Of a stretch of 64,000 nt of DNA, positions 48,337 through 59,700 are shown in pieces (positions within the stretch are counted from its first letter, which is position 1; every line of letters starts with the position of its first letter). A program made the position numbers and the translations under genes. The notes under the pieces were generated by a model. The model worked only from the letters and a program-made list of their open reading frames with translations, did not search any database and was not told where the DNA came from. This DNA is from Effrenium voratum. Its lineage: Eukaryota > Sar > Dinophyceae > Suessiales > Symbiodiniaceae. The stretch spans positions 566,538 through 630,537 of the forward strand of contig CAUJNA010003046.1 in the NCBI GenBank assembly GCA_963377175.1, read 5' to 3'.

Positions 48337-48785
48337 TCATACTATAATTATCACATGTAAAATATTATATGTTATAATTGTAATATATTTATCGTTTGTA
48401 AAGATTGAATTATTATAATTTGCTTATCTCTTTCAAAGTGCGTTGTTTAGACTTGGCATGCTTCTTCAATTTTTTCGTTCTTTGGCTGTTTGTTTTTATT
48501 TTGTTTGATGCTCTTGTGATATTTTTTGTTGGTATGTTGCTTTGTTTTTTGTTGATGTGTGTTTTTGAGTTTGGGTTCTTTGATGATTTAGAGTGTTGCT
48601 GTTTTGTTGGTATGCTTGTTTGAATTATTTAATGTTGCATGCTGTGATTAAATATGTTTGTTGTTGGTTGTGATTATTTATTTTGTTTGCTTGTTGTTCT
48701 GGATTTTGTTTTCTGTTTGTTGTGTTGCTGATGGAGAAAAAATAGTAGAAAGAATAATTCTTTGAATTCTCCTTTTACTATTTTT
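48304..48785 (-). repeat. Right terminal inverted repeat (482 bp)
   Basis: Reverse complement of the left repeat, ending …CTATTTTT against a host C-run (48,786–48,792). It begins inside the coding sequence of the last viral gene (stop at 48,336) and includes that gene's 3' stem-loop. Long TIRs of this kind are the expected template ends for protein-primed replication by the polymerase encoded in the element. Confidence 0.95.
48343..48382. terminator. Stem-loop after copy 2, inside the right TIR
   Basis: TATAATTATCACATGTA (48,343–48,359) pairs with TATATGTTATAATTGTA (48,366–48,382) at 14 of 17 positions, 6 nt after the stop. The same structure is present in inverted form in the left TIR. Confidence 0.55.
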
Positions 48786-48829
48786 CCCCCCCTCAGAATT
48801 CATTTTTAATTTTCAGGGTGGGGCCATCA

Positions 48830-50021
48830 CACACACAAAGAGACACACACAGAGACACACAGAGACACACAGTGACACACCATGACACACACAGACACAC
48901 ACAGACACACACACACAGACATATACACACAGAGACACACACAGAAACACACACACACACAGACACACACACAGACACACACGCACAGACACACACACAC
49001 ACAGACACACACACACACAGACACACACACACACAGACACACACACACAGACACACACACACACACATAGACACACACACAGACACAGACACAGACACAC
49101 AGACACAGACACAGACACACAGACACAAACAGACACACACACACAGACACACACACACAGACACACACGCACAGACACACACACACAGACACACACACAC
49201 ACACAGACGCACACACAGACACACACAGACAGACACACAGACAGACACACAGACACACACACACACAGACAGACACAGACACACAGACGCAGACACACAG
49301 ACACACAGACACACAGACACACAGACAGACACACAGACAGACACACAGAACACAGACACACGACAGACAGACAGACAGACAGACACACAGACACGCAGAC
49401 ACGCAGACACGCAGACACGCAGACACGCAGACACGCAGACACAGACACACACACAGACACACACAGACACACAGAGACACACAGAGACACACAGAGACAC
49501 ACAGAGAGACACACAGAGACACACAGAGACACACAGAGACACACAGAGACACACAGAGACACACAGACACACAGAGACACACACACAGACACACACAGAC
49601 ACACAGACACACACAGACACACACAGACACACACAGACACACACAGACACACACAGACACACACAGACACACACAGACACACACAGACACACACAGACAC
49701 ACACAGACACACACAGACACACACAGACACACACAGACACACACAGACACACACAGACACACAGACACACACAGACACACACAGACACACACAGACACAC
49801 ACTGACACACACAGACACACACAGACACACACAGACACACACAGACACACACAGACACACACAGACACACACAGACACACACAGACACACACAGACACAC
49901 ACAGACACACAGACACACACAGACACACACAGACACACACAGACACACACAGACACACACAGACACACACAGACACACACAGACACACACAGACACACAC
50001 AGACACACACAGACACACACA

Positions 50022-50075
<54 letters not shown>

Positions 50076-50095
50076 AACACACGCAAACACACAGA
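48830..50095. repeat. Giant CA/CACACAGA microsatellite right of the element
   Basis: About 1.27 kb of (CA)n and CACACAGA units. From about 49,586 to 50,025 it is an almost perfect array of the decamer ACACACAGAC, with an isolated 'actgacacac' variant near 49,800. It gives apparent frames of 437–480 codons on both strands, all repeat translations. It starts only ~45 bp outside the right TIR. Confidence 0.95.
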
Positions 50096-50099
50096 GACA

Positions 50100-51255
50100 T
50101 ACACACGCGCGCACGTGCGCGTGTGAAAGCTCACGCACAAGCATACGCACACGCATTGGTGCGTCAAAGAAGTCCGTGTCCAAGAAATGTTGAGCCTTTC
50201 CTGTATTGCAGATGCGTGACGCTCATGGGATTCTCAGCTTGTGTTTGTCATCTCTGTTGAGCAAAGTCATGACCCTTCCTTGCAAGCGACAAAGCAAGCA
50301 GGTGATCGGGTTGTCTTAATGGCAACTTCCACCAATGCAAGAGGCATGTTTCACGACTGTGACAAGGCGCCAACTGCGCCAGCAGCGTCTGCAGTTCCGG
50401 CTGGGCTGCGTTCAGGGCGACGCCTCAGCCGAAAGGACAAGCGTGCCCAAAGGGTTCGGCCGCTGCTTCCTGGACATGGCGGCGCAGGGTTCGTTTCTTA
50501 AGGCACAGATTGCGACGGGGTTACAAGTCATCAAACCATGTTCGGGACCCGGGAGTCCATGCGAGTAAATAAACAGGGACAAACCAACAGACAAGCGCAA
50601 ATGTGGAAGAATACCATGTTTGACAAGTGTTCTCATTCATTGTTGGAAGCAGCTGAGAAACCTGAAGCTGAGCTGCTTCAGTTGAAATCGCGTCGATCAA
50701 CATGGTTTGCCATCCAGCCTCCTACTTCCCAAAGGTGTTCCGCGTCCGGGATGTCATCCAACATGGATGCCAACGGCTTCAGCTGCCGCCAAGACACGTG
50801 CCCTTGACAGTTCCACCTCCACCTGCCAAACTCAGCCAAGGCCCCCCTCTGATCTAAATCTGTTTCGCCCACTTGCGGGCATCTACAGAAGTGGCTAGGA
50901 GTCCAAAACCTGAAAGAAGCCCGTGGGCCACCAGCAAGAAATTCAGGCAGAACAAATGGGAAAACAAAACGGCTCTGTTGCAAAAGGCGTGCTTTGTTCT
51001 CCTTTCAGAAGGAAAAGCCGCGTTTCGGCCAGCCCCTGACGCTTGCAGAAAAGCGACGCGACGCTTCTACGCCGAGGAACGCCCTCGAGCGCAGGGGCTT
51101 GTTGCGCGGCCGCGGAAAGCTGCGCCTGACCGTGACCGGGCATTCAAAACAGGCCGGCGTGAGCAGTGCGTTTTTCCCCCCCGCCCCTCAGAAGAGTCCA
51201 AGGGCATGTTAAAGAGACCTGAAATGGGGAACGACCATCCTGGGACATGCAAACC
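50100..51255. other. Host DNA between the microsatellite and the coiled-coil gene
   Basis: No firm gene. A segment near 50,640–50,700 is helical-looking in either direction ('KPEAELLQLKS' plus; 'TEAAQLQVSQLL' minus) and could be a further exon of the coiled-coil gene to the right. Confidence 0.3.
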
Positions 51256-51259
51256 CTGC

Positions 51260-54200
51260 CTCGCAGTGCTGCAGGGCCTCCTTTGTGCTCTGCACCTCCT
51301 GCCTCTGGTCTGCAAGCTGCTGCTGGAATTCCTGAGGAACAAATCGCTAGCCACACAGGATCTTGGCTTGGATGCAAAGAAGGACAATCTCTAGACCAAA
51401 GGATGCATAGTGTATACGGCGTGGCTCTTTGTCGGACGAGTTTACTGAGCATCCAACGACCGATTCAAGTCAAGTGCATGGTGTTTGCACATGTAAAAAA
51501 GCACCCCTTGGACGGCCAAACAAGCACACGCTTGAATCATACAGTCAGCTTCTGAAAAGGACCTTAAAACTTGAGGGGCGCAGGTGCAGCCACTGCAATT
51601 CCTCCCCACGGACCAGTGCCACCGCATCGCTCAACTAAGGCACTGCCACCTCTGACGCCACCAGTTCTGCTTGTCGTTGCTCCTGCTCTTTCACCTGTGC
51701 CTGCGCGCGCCATGCTTCGACCGCTTTCGGTTGCCAAACATGCACATTCGATGGACCGTCAATGTCACATGTCTCTTTTCCCTCCTCCTAAAAGCCCTGG
51801 CCACGCTCGCAAACAGTACTCCCCGAAGGCTGGGGTTGCCTTTCGTGCGCGTGGGCAGTGTCGAGAGAAGGAGGGGACAAACTATCCCTCTCTGTCTCTT
51901 GTCTGCATCTTTCGGTCGTTCAAGCACGCCAAACAAGACATTCAAGAACCGAAAGCAACACAAATCACTAATGGAAAGGAAATGAAAGGACCCAACACCT
52001 CGTTCATTCCTTTCACTATTGCTAGGGAGGAGGTTTGGATCAAATTTTGTTCGCCAGCTGTGTCTTGACATGATGAGAAAGTCAGATTCCAGAAGGAAAC
52101 GGGGGTGCCAGCGACAGCCACCAGCGCCGGCTTCAAACAAATTTGCTCCCTGGGGGTGAACCTTCCGCTCGGGCACCTCCTCAGAGGTCAGCTGCTGCTG
52201 AAGCTCCTTGGGTTGCAAAAGAAGCATGTCAAAACATCCACCCCGCTGGCGGCTTTGGGAAAGGAACATGTGAGTACTTATGCAGTATGCGGTACGCGGG
52301 TTATGCTTGCTGCAGTGCCCAGGCTCTATTTGCGAAGCATGATCAAATTCACAAACATCACCAGTGCCAGCATTATAAGGAGTCTTGGAAGCAACGGTTC
52401 TGTTTAGGCATATTGGCCCAAACATCACCGCCTAAAATTGGTTTGGATCCTCGAGGCAAGTCACATGCACTGTGCGAGCCAAGGCACAACCTCCCGCAAC
52501 TGCCAGGTCTCCTGCTTCGCGAGGTCGGATTTCAGAAGGCCGTCCTTCTCACTTAGCTGGGCCTGCGACAACGCGAGGACAGAAATCCTACCCTAAATGA
52601 CCTCTGCATCCCATTGGCTTGATGTCGGCTTTCTGTCCAGGCCAAGCGAACCCCTTGTTCCCCGGGCTGTCGCCTCGCACCGCTGCAAGGCCTCCTTTGT
52701 GCTCTGCAGTTCCGCGGCCTGGGCCTCCATCTGAAGTTCCTGAAGGCCAGAAACGCATGGCGCGGCTTTCTTGTGGTGCTGCCTGTTCGGTAATTTGCTT
52801 CCACTTTCATTTTGGCCTTCTGCCTGGCCCTTGTGAGTTTCCCATAGCCTTCAGGTACCAAATGGATTCAGTCACGACGACTCTGGGCACAGTCAGGTTC
52901 AACAGTTGGGGCGCCTCATCCTGGTTATCAGTTTGGGATGCAAATGGTGGCGGTGTAACGCAAGCCTTGCTTGCTGAGGAAACAGATCTGCCGCTGTCGC
53001 CCAGTTTCGCGTGCAAATTTGCTGACACACGCGAGCTCGGCACAAGAGTGGCCTGATATTTCAAAGCTTTCTGTGCAAGGCGTCCAGTGAAAACAAACAC
53101 GCAAAACGAAAACTTGACAATCGGTTAATTTGGGATTGAGTCAAGACTGCTTCAAGGTTGACTCAAGGTTGAAGCGTGTATTCAAGATCGGTTGGCGCTT
53201 GGTTCAGGGTTGCTTGCTTGCCTGTTTGCTTCCCCGGAATTGCACACATTGCGCCACGGCACGCCATTCGCTGGCCCAGCTGCCTTTGCGAGGGTTTCCT
53301 GCAGCTCGGCCTGTCAAAAGCCCCTCCAAACCATTCCAAACCTGTAGGTGCCTGTCACCGCAAACGGCTTGCAAGGTCTGGGCAAGCCCTTGTTTATGAG
53401 ACAGAATGCGTATGACAATTCAGGACGATTTGCTGAATCCTAAAATGGTGGGAAACTAAGTTGAGCGTCTACATTGTGAAACGCTGAGCTTTTTTGACCA
53501 AATGTCATGACAGAGCTGAGTAACCAACCTCCCTTGCCAGCTCTTGCCTCGCACCGCTGCAAGGCCTCCTTTGTGCTCTGCAGTTCTGCGGTCTCGGCCT
53601 CCATCTGAAGTGCCTAAGGGATGATCAGTTGGCAGCAACCCGAACAACTTGCAGCCTCGCATGATCAGCTGGCCTCAGATCGTGCCTTCCTGTCAATCCC
53701 TGAGCTGGGCAATCGTCTCAGAAGGCCTATGCCAAGGCACGCCATTCACTGGCGCAGCTGACTCCTTCGCCAGGCTTTCCTGCAACAGGCAGTTCTTCTC
53801 TGCCAGCTGGGCCTGTGATCAAACCGGGGGACACTTCAGATAGCGCAAGCGCGGTGCAACACCACAGTTGCTTGGCATCAGGCTGCTGGGTAGTATTAGG
53901 ATGCTGGGCACCTGGTGTCACGCTTCTTCCGGTTTTGGAGACAATTGCCCCCTGAAGTGACTGGATACACTCGGAAGTCACTCGTCCAATTCTGCGCTTG
54001 ATTTGGCATCCGACGCTCCAGGTAGAGCAAAACCCAGTCGCGAGGCACACCAGCGCGCAAACTGAAAGATGGCTCATCCTCTCAAAAGGGACAGGCTCAG
54101 CTCAAGGGCCATGGCCGTTGACGGCCGTCGCGCCTCTTGCTTCTGCACCTCCTCCTTCTGAGCCGCCAGCAGCAGCTGCATCTCCTGGAGGAAGCCCAGT

Positions 54201-54936
54201 GGGAAACCAGGAGCAGGGCTTGAGCAGAAGGAGGCACGAAAGGTAGAAGATCAGGAAAACTCGCGAACTGCTCATGTGAACAGGCATGGTTTTAGGTACT
54301 CATGGGCTGTTTGGAGTGTTAAGCAAAGAGCACCAAAGAGAAGGCAACCGGGTCAACTGCGGCAAGTGTTTGCTCGCAGTACAAGTATGAAAGTTCACTT
54401 GCAAGTGCAGCAGGGTGGGATGAGGGGAGAGAGCTTGAAGATGTCTAGCGCAGCCTTGTAACGCAAGGAAGGGCAGCAAAGGTCAAGGTAGTCCTGAGCT
54501 GCCTTACGTGACCTGGGACTCGAAAACTGCTTGGATGGTTGAATCCCTCCGTGTGTTGCCTGCCAGCCCAGAAACCAACAGGGGCCACTCAGCTCAACCT
54601 CTTCACGTGAAGAGCCAGTGATGTGACATCCTCCTTAGGTCCTTGGCCCGAGGGGCCAGAAAAGTGCGAGTAAGCAAGGAACCGCAGCCTTTCTGGTGAG
54701 ACATCAAACCAAATGTCGCAACGGTGATCAGGTGATGGCCAACATGCGCGTGCCGTATCAGCCGATGTGGTCACTGAGCTAGCGCTAGCCGTTCTGGCTC
54801 CCAGGCAGAAGGAGCGCAGCCAAGCGAACACAAACAAACACACGCACCACGTGGCCGCGTCCTCCAGCTTCGACTTCTCCGTCGCCAGCTGGGACTTTTC
54901 CTCCCGAAAGGCCGCCAGCTCAGCTTCCTGCCTGGC
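51260..54936 (-). CDS. Host coiled-coil gene, exon cluster with duplicated mini-exons
   Basis: At least eight tiny exons, in transcription order: 54,859–54,936 ('ARQEAELAAFREEKSQLATE…'), 54,134–54,184 ('EMQLLLAAQKEEVQKQE'), 53,765–53,812 ('AQLAEKNCLLQESLAK'), 53,548–53,613 ('ALQMEAETAELQSTKEALQR…'), 53,284–53,310 ('AELQETLAK'), 52,674–52,739 ('ELQMEAQAAELQSTKEALQR…'), 52,515–52,562 ('AQLSEKDGLLKSDLAK'), 51,260–51,331 ('EFQQQLADQRQEVQSTKEAL…'). A shorter candidate ends at 52,206. Nearly all follow an AG acceptor, are in one phase, and end before GC or GA donors. Two exon types alternate, so the gene grew by tandem duplication of an exon pair. The product is a long heptad coiled coil; its cellular role cannot be named. 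Gene ends were not found. Confidence 0.6.
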
Positions 54937-55149
54937 CTGCCGAATGCCACTGCAGCGAAGTTTGACCCCATCATACCCCATCCCTCGCCCCAACCCAAAC
55001 CCCATGAATCCCCATGAAGTCCCACCCCATTGATACTTGTTTTCAGAGGGATGCTCCCCACAGGTGTCAGCGCATTCTCCACCCCCTAGGGCCTTTGTGA
55101 ATGAACCTTTGTGCCACGTACCGGAAAGGATCTGCACCATCTGCTCACT

Positions 55150-56560
55150 CTAGGAGCTGCAAGCCCACTTTAGGGTAAACATGCCAAAGCTCTTGTTGGG
55201 CAAGCGGGGGAGATGCAGGAGAGTCCGAAGCCCAACGCTCACTAAAGATTGGATCCCCAAAGGGAGCTGCGGAGACCCGGCAGCTTGTGCTTCCGGCTGG
55301 ACCGGGCTGGACGTACGGATCGGAAGCATTGCATGGAAACTCGCGGAGGGCCCATTCCGGCGGGCGCCTGGTCCTCTCCCTGCTTCTGCAGCTGGCCCAG
55401 CGCTTCTTGCCGCCTCATGGGGTGCGAAAATTGGGTTGTCCTTGGTGGATGGGGAATCCCAAACGAAAGGGGACCCCAAACGCGTTTTTCGAGTGGGAAT
55501 TTGACCGGCTTCTGACATGTGCCACTACAAACATCTGCCCAACACGGGCCACCGGTTTGTCAATGCCCCACACGGACCAAGATATGCACGCACCCCGAGA
55601 CGCGAGAGCACCTTGAGACGTGCCTCGGCGGCCACATCTTGATCAGTACACTACATGTCCCTTCCTCCCTGAGCTGCTGCTTTTTTTTACCTACCGCACC
55701 CCACCCAATGAGGCCAAGCGAAAATGAATTTAGCACACACGAGCTGACCGACCCACAAGTGAGCACTGCCCAGCCGTATCTGGTGGCAGACTTGCAAAAG
55801 CAAATCACGTTTCCACAAAGGCCCAAATACAGAGCCCGTCCCTTTACACGTGGGCCGTGCCTGGCCAGTTCAGCTTCTGCTGTTCCGTTCTTGGCAGCCT
55901 TGGCATGCCAGGTCTCACAGCCGCATTCCTTACTCGAAAAAGTTGTTTTTTCAAGGAGAGAATCACTTGATGGGATGGGATCATTGTGTGTGTGATTGTA
56001 ATTCAGAAATAGTCATGTAATAATGTAACATTTTGGCTCAAACACATCGCAGTTGGCAATCAACTAGCTCTCCAAGCTCATGATTGCGGGCCAGGCAATA
56101 TTCCACAAATGGACAAGAAAGTCAAATTGAGCTGAGCCTTGGTGCGCGCAGCCAATGTGAAAACTGCTTCTTCCTGCCTAAGCCAAAGAAAGCGCAAAAG
56201 AAGGAAGCAAACTCAGCACGGCGCAAACTCAGAACAGCGGCTGGTGAGACTCCCCCCCCCTTTGATATTCCATGCGTGGCTTTGCTCAGTAAATAGCCCG
56301 CCTGGGCAAACTTGACTTGGGCCGGGGCAAGAGCCATGGGACTGGGCTTGCATGATACCATGTACTTTCAGAACAACCCTCAAATGGTGAACATGAACGC
56401 TACGCCCCACAAATCGTGCCTCCCCCCAAAACAAAAAGAAGAGACCCATGGCGCACATGCATAACAATGCTCGACTTTCAAGAGCCCCCCCCACCTCTGA
56501 GAGTTGAAGCTGGCACGCCTCCAGCTCGGCCTTCAAATGATCCGAAACTGGATCAATGAG
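55150..56560 (-). other. Possible upstream exons of the coiled-coil gene
   Basis: Minus-strand fragments 'RRQEALGQLQKQGEDQ' (about 55,365–55,412) and 'DHLKAELEACQLQLSEVGG' (about 56,493–56,550) have the same Glu/Gln/Leu heptad character as the exons downstream. Splice borders are less clear. The surrounding DNA shows nothing else except homopolymer C-runs near 56,250 and 56,610. Confidence 0.35.
56029..56041 (+). other. Possible relic of the dinoflagellate spliced leader
   Basis: CATTTTGGCTCAA, preceded by 'gtaa', matches 13 consecutive bases of the 3' part of the conserved dinoflagellate trans-spliced leader (…GTAGCCATTTTGGCTCAAG). Such relics are known where processed mRNAs were reinserted. 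A single partial match may be chance. Confidence 0.3.
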
Positions 56561-56774
56561 AATCGAACATGGAACACCCTGGAACCATGGAACCATAACA
56601 CTAACTAGCCCCCCCCCCCCCCGCAGATTAGAAGCAACAAATCCTACCCGGTTCGAACCTCGCGGCACCCACCAAAACTCAGGAGCCTCCAAATGAAAAG
56701 CATGGAAGCCGAAGAAGGGTTCATTTTCCAGAGAAGACTCTTCGAGCGATGGGTAATCTGCTTGGAGGGTGCAG

Positions 56775-59700
56775 AGGGGGTGAGGCCGGAACCAGGGCAC
56801 CTTATCCTGGAGGAACAGGTACTATTCCACACGATTCAGCCAGAATGGTTGCAAGGAGATCAACACATAGACCAACACAAAACAGCTACAACTTTCTTTT
56901 TGCTCTCCAGCACTGAATTACTATTGTCATGCTGGCTCATGGTCTTTGATCGTAGCCATTTGAAACTTGCTTGAATGCCATAGCCTACTCAATATGGATT
57001 GGCAACAGATATCGTGTGTCATGTCGAAGGTTAAAACTCATTCTTCATCCTCTTTTTGTCTCGGGTGAATCGTTTGGGTAGGGCGCAACTGGGCGCTTTT
57101 TGACGGTGAGGACCAATGTTTCGAAATTCGTAGTGGACGTGTTCGTTGTTCTCTCTTTCGGATGGTAGATGGAAGTTTACACATTGCCATGTACCTCAGA
57201 CCATGGAGGTTAGATGCATGCCAGGAATCCATGACTTGCTATATTGTCCTTCCAGTTCTTGTAGCCGCTGAATGCCTTGTTGCAACTACAGGGTCTCAGC
57301 TTTCTTGTGGTAATATTCCTTGAACTTCTGGAAATTCCTCTCGCGATCTTCAATGCGTCTCTTGACGCATGTCATCAGCGGGCTGTGTGGTTCAGAGTCA
57401 CATGAGCCACTCATGAACATCTCATTGTTGATGCGCTTGAATCGTTGCACTGATGTCACCTCGTAGTAGGGAATCATGGGCTGTGCGTCATTCTCCATTT
57501 TCTCCAGTTGATCTTTACTCAGCGCATTCAATTTGTTCTTTCGGAACGGCTGTTGCATGTCTGTCTTGCCCCATCCAAAGGTAAACGTAACCATACAGTC
57601 TGGAAATGTTCGAGATTCTATTGCGCGGTTCAGTCTGTCCTGCGATGGTGTCGTTCCGAGTTGATGGTGTTCGCAAACTTATTCCCAGCTCTAGTGCACA
57701 TCGCACATATTCGGTCACAAGCGGCATGACTCCGAGTTGGGAATCGCCCTTTGCTGCTCCATAGCTCTTGTGATGTGGCGATTGCCGTAGTGCTCCTTGG
57801 GAATGGAAGCTGCCGTGGGGGTTGCGCCTCGGATCTCATCAGTCTTCGTGGATGGCGATGATCTCCTTCTTGCGTCCAAAGCGTTTGACAATGGTGCGCG
57901 GTGGCAATTTAATTCCAACGAATTTTGGACCTTCCTTTTGTGAACATTGTCACTCGCGTAGTGGCCAGGCAATCGGATGTCGGGAATTGCAAAGAAGCAT
58001 CTTGGTGATGGGTGTCCTTCATCGGCGTGTCTTTCACTTCCTGATCATTAATCTTTGGATTCTTGGTAAGGTTGCCATGGTTCATGGTGAGCACACTGAT
58101 CTGCATGGAGGAAGCGAAGTTGTAGTTCTCATCATGCTCGACATGGGGGCGATCGGATGCTTGCGTGAGTCTTCCCAGGATGTCCGCAAATGCTCTGATG
58201 ACATCGACAAACAAGCAGATTGGATATTCTGATTTTGTCTGGTTTGCCATAAATTGTTCAATGGTCGGCAATGGATGTTCCTGCTGGTAGTAGAAGTCAT
58301 TTCGACATGGGCCAAGAAGGCCATCTTCTCGAACTTGCCGTGGATCTGCTTCGTAAAGCTGCATGATGGACTATAGCACGTCCTTGGCTTCCTGAGCTCT
58401 TCTTTTGCTTGAAGTTGTGCCTTCAGGAGTGAAACTGGCTGCTTCAGCTCGGTTCGGTCATGGGGTATTCGGTCCCAGCGATATTGGAGTAATGTCGAGG
58501 GACTGATAGACATGCCCACATGCCTCTGTCATGAAGGCTTGATCTGCGACAACTGACTGGCTCGGGCTGCAAGTGGTGCTGGTTGAAATAGTCCTAGTGA
58601 TGTTCTCGGCTTCTTGCACGGCCGATCTGCAGCAATGTTGTTGCTCCGTCCAAAAACGGCAAAAACAATGATGTGTTCTCCAGTTCAGAGGAACTTGACA
58701 GTGCTCGATCAAATATCATGTCTCCAAATGTGTCCGCTCGTAGTACACTTGTCTTGCTTCGAGATGGTGCATTTTTTGCTGCTTGGCAGACTTTGCACTC
58801 ACTCCTGATCTTGTCGAATAGATCATACGTAGATTTCGGCAAGTGAAGCGCTCGGGTTCTGAATCGAAATTGGTCGGTAGCCATGTGATGATGCTGCAAA
58901 GGCTGTGGTTGGTCGTCACGGACAAATTATGTGCTGAAATTCACTCTAGTTCCATGACTGATCCCATTCTTGGTCTGCCCAAACGGCGCATGTAGGCTCT
59001 GAGAGTTCAGCAGCCTGCTGTGTGGCAGGTTGCTCTTCTGGTTTTTCTGCAATGGCCGCGAACGTTTTGGATTTTCCTTTGTCATGTCCGCCTTTTCCTT
59101 TGCCATTGTCATATGTGGGGTCACCTTTGTTCTCGTCGTAGGGATATTGGAATTTCATTTTCTTTTCTTTCCCTTCCTTCCTTTGCCTTTTCCCCAACGT
59201 GCCTGGTCGTAGGGGTCAGAATTTTCATTGGCCATATTGGCCTTTCCATCCGCTTTCCAAAAAGGTTTGAAGCCACCTCATTGATAACTCCCCTTTTTGT
59301 TTCTGGAATTTCCATTTCCTTTTCTCCTTCCGAGTCTCAAATTCCGCCCAGACACTTTTCTCGCAATGAAAGCACCATTCTCCTCGAGGACCCAAAATGT
59401 CTCTTCATCATTGCTCGCCATGAATCCTTCGTTTCCTTCCTCATCCTCAACCCAGAAGCCTTCTTCTCCTGCATATTCTCCTTGTTCTAGGATGAAGAAT
59501 GTGTTTCTTCTGTTTCCTCTAGGAATTCGAATGGATGGGTCTTTGATGGATGTCCTGGTCGTGATGAAGAGATCGTGGTATTGCGTCTTTAGCATCTCAT
59601 AGGAGTAGTGGTCGAGAGTGGTGTTCTTCAATGACATTGCACTGATCAGTCTTTCTCTCTGCTGATCCGACAACTCACTCTGGGATTATAAAAAACTGTG

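Larger units (their letters stand above)
26925..48785. mobile_element. Integrated Polinton/Maverick-like DNA virus (PLV), 21.9 kb, apparently complete
   Basis: A sharply AT-rich island in GC-richer host DNA, bounded by ~482-bp terminal inverted repeats and by C-runs on both sides. It carries the defining Polinton-type set: DDE integrase (42,119), protein-primed family B polymerase (43,196), packaging ATPase (30,438), double-jelly-roll major capsid protein (35,256) and minor capsid protein (37,587), plus a lipase-like enzyme, an S74 fibre and a methyltransferase. Gene order by strand is minus (27.7–30.4 kb), plus (30.4–31.8), minus (31.8–37.5), plus (37.6–48.3). Only one frame is broken, at a slippery site. 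I see no cysteine protease and no separate helicase. Capsid genes imply virion formation, and the integrase plus TIRs imply transposon-like integration. Assignment within the PLV/Polinton/adintovirus continuum needs phylogeny of the capsid and polymerase proteins. Confidence 0.93.

Noticed and set aside
26925..48785. Assignment as a virophage (Lavidaviridae/Maviroviricetes)
   Set aside because: Polymerase plus integrase recalls mavirus, but the capsid proteins look PLV-type and no virophage-type protease is seen. Kept as Polinton-like until phylogeny is done.
48793..50260. Reading frames of 437–480 codons on both strands
   Set aside because: They are translations of the CA/CACACAGA microsatellite (alternating C/V or T/H), open in several frames at once, with no domain.
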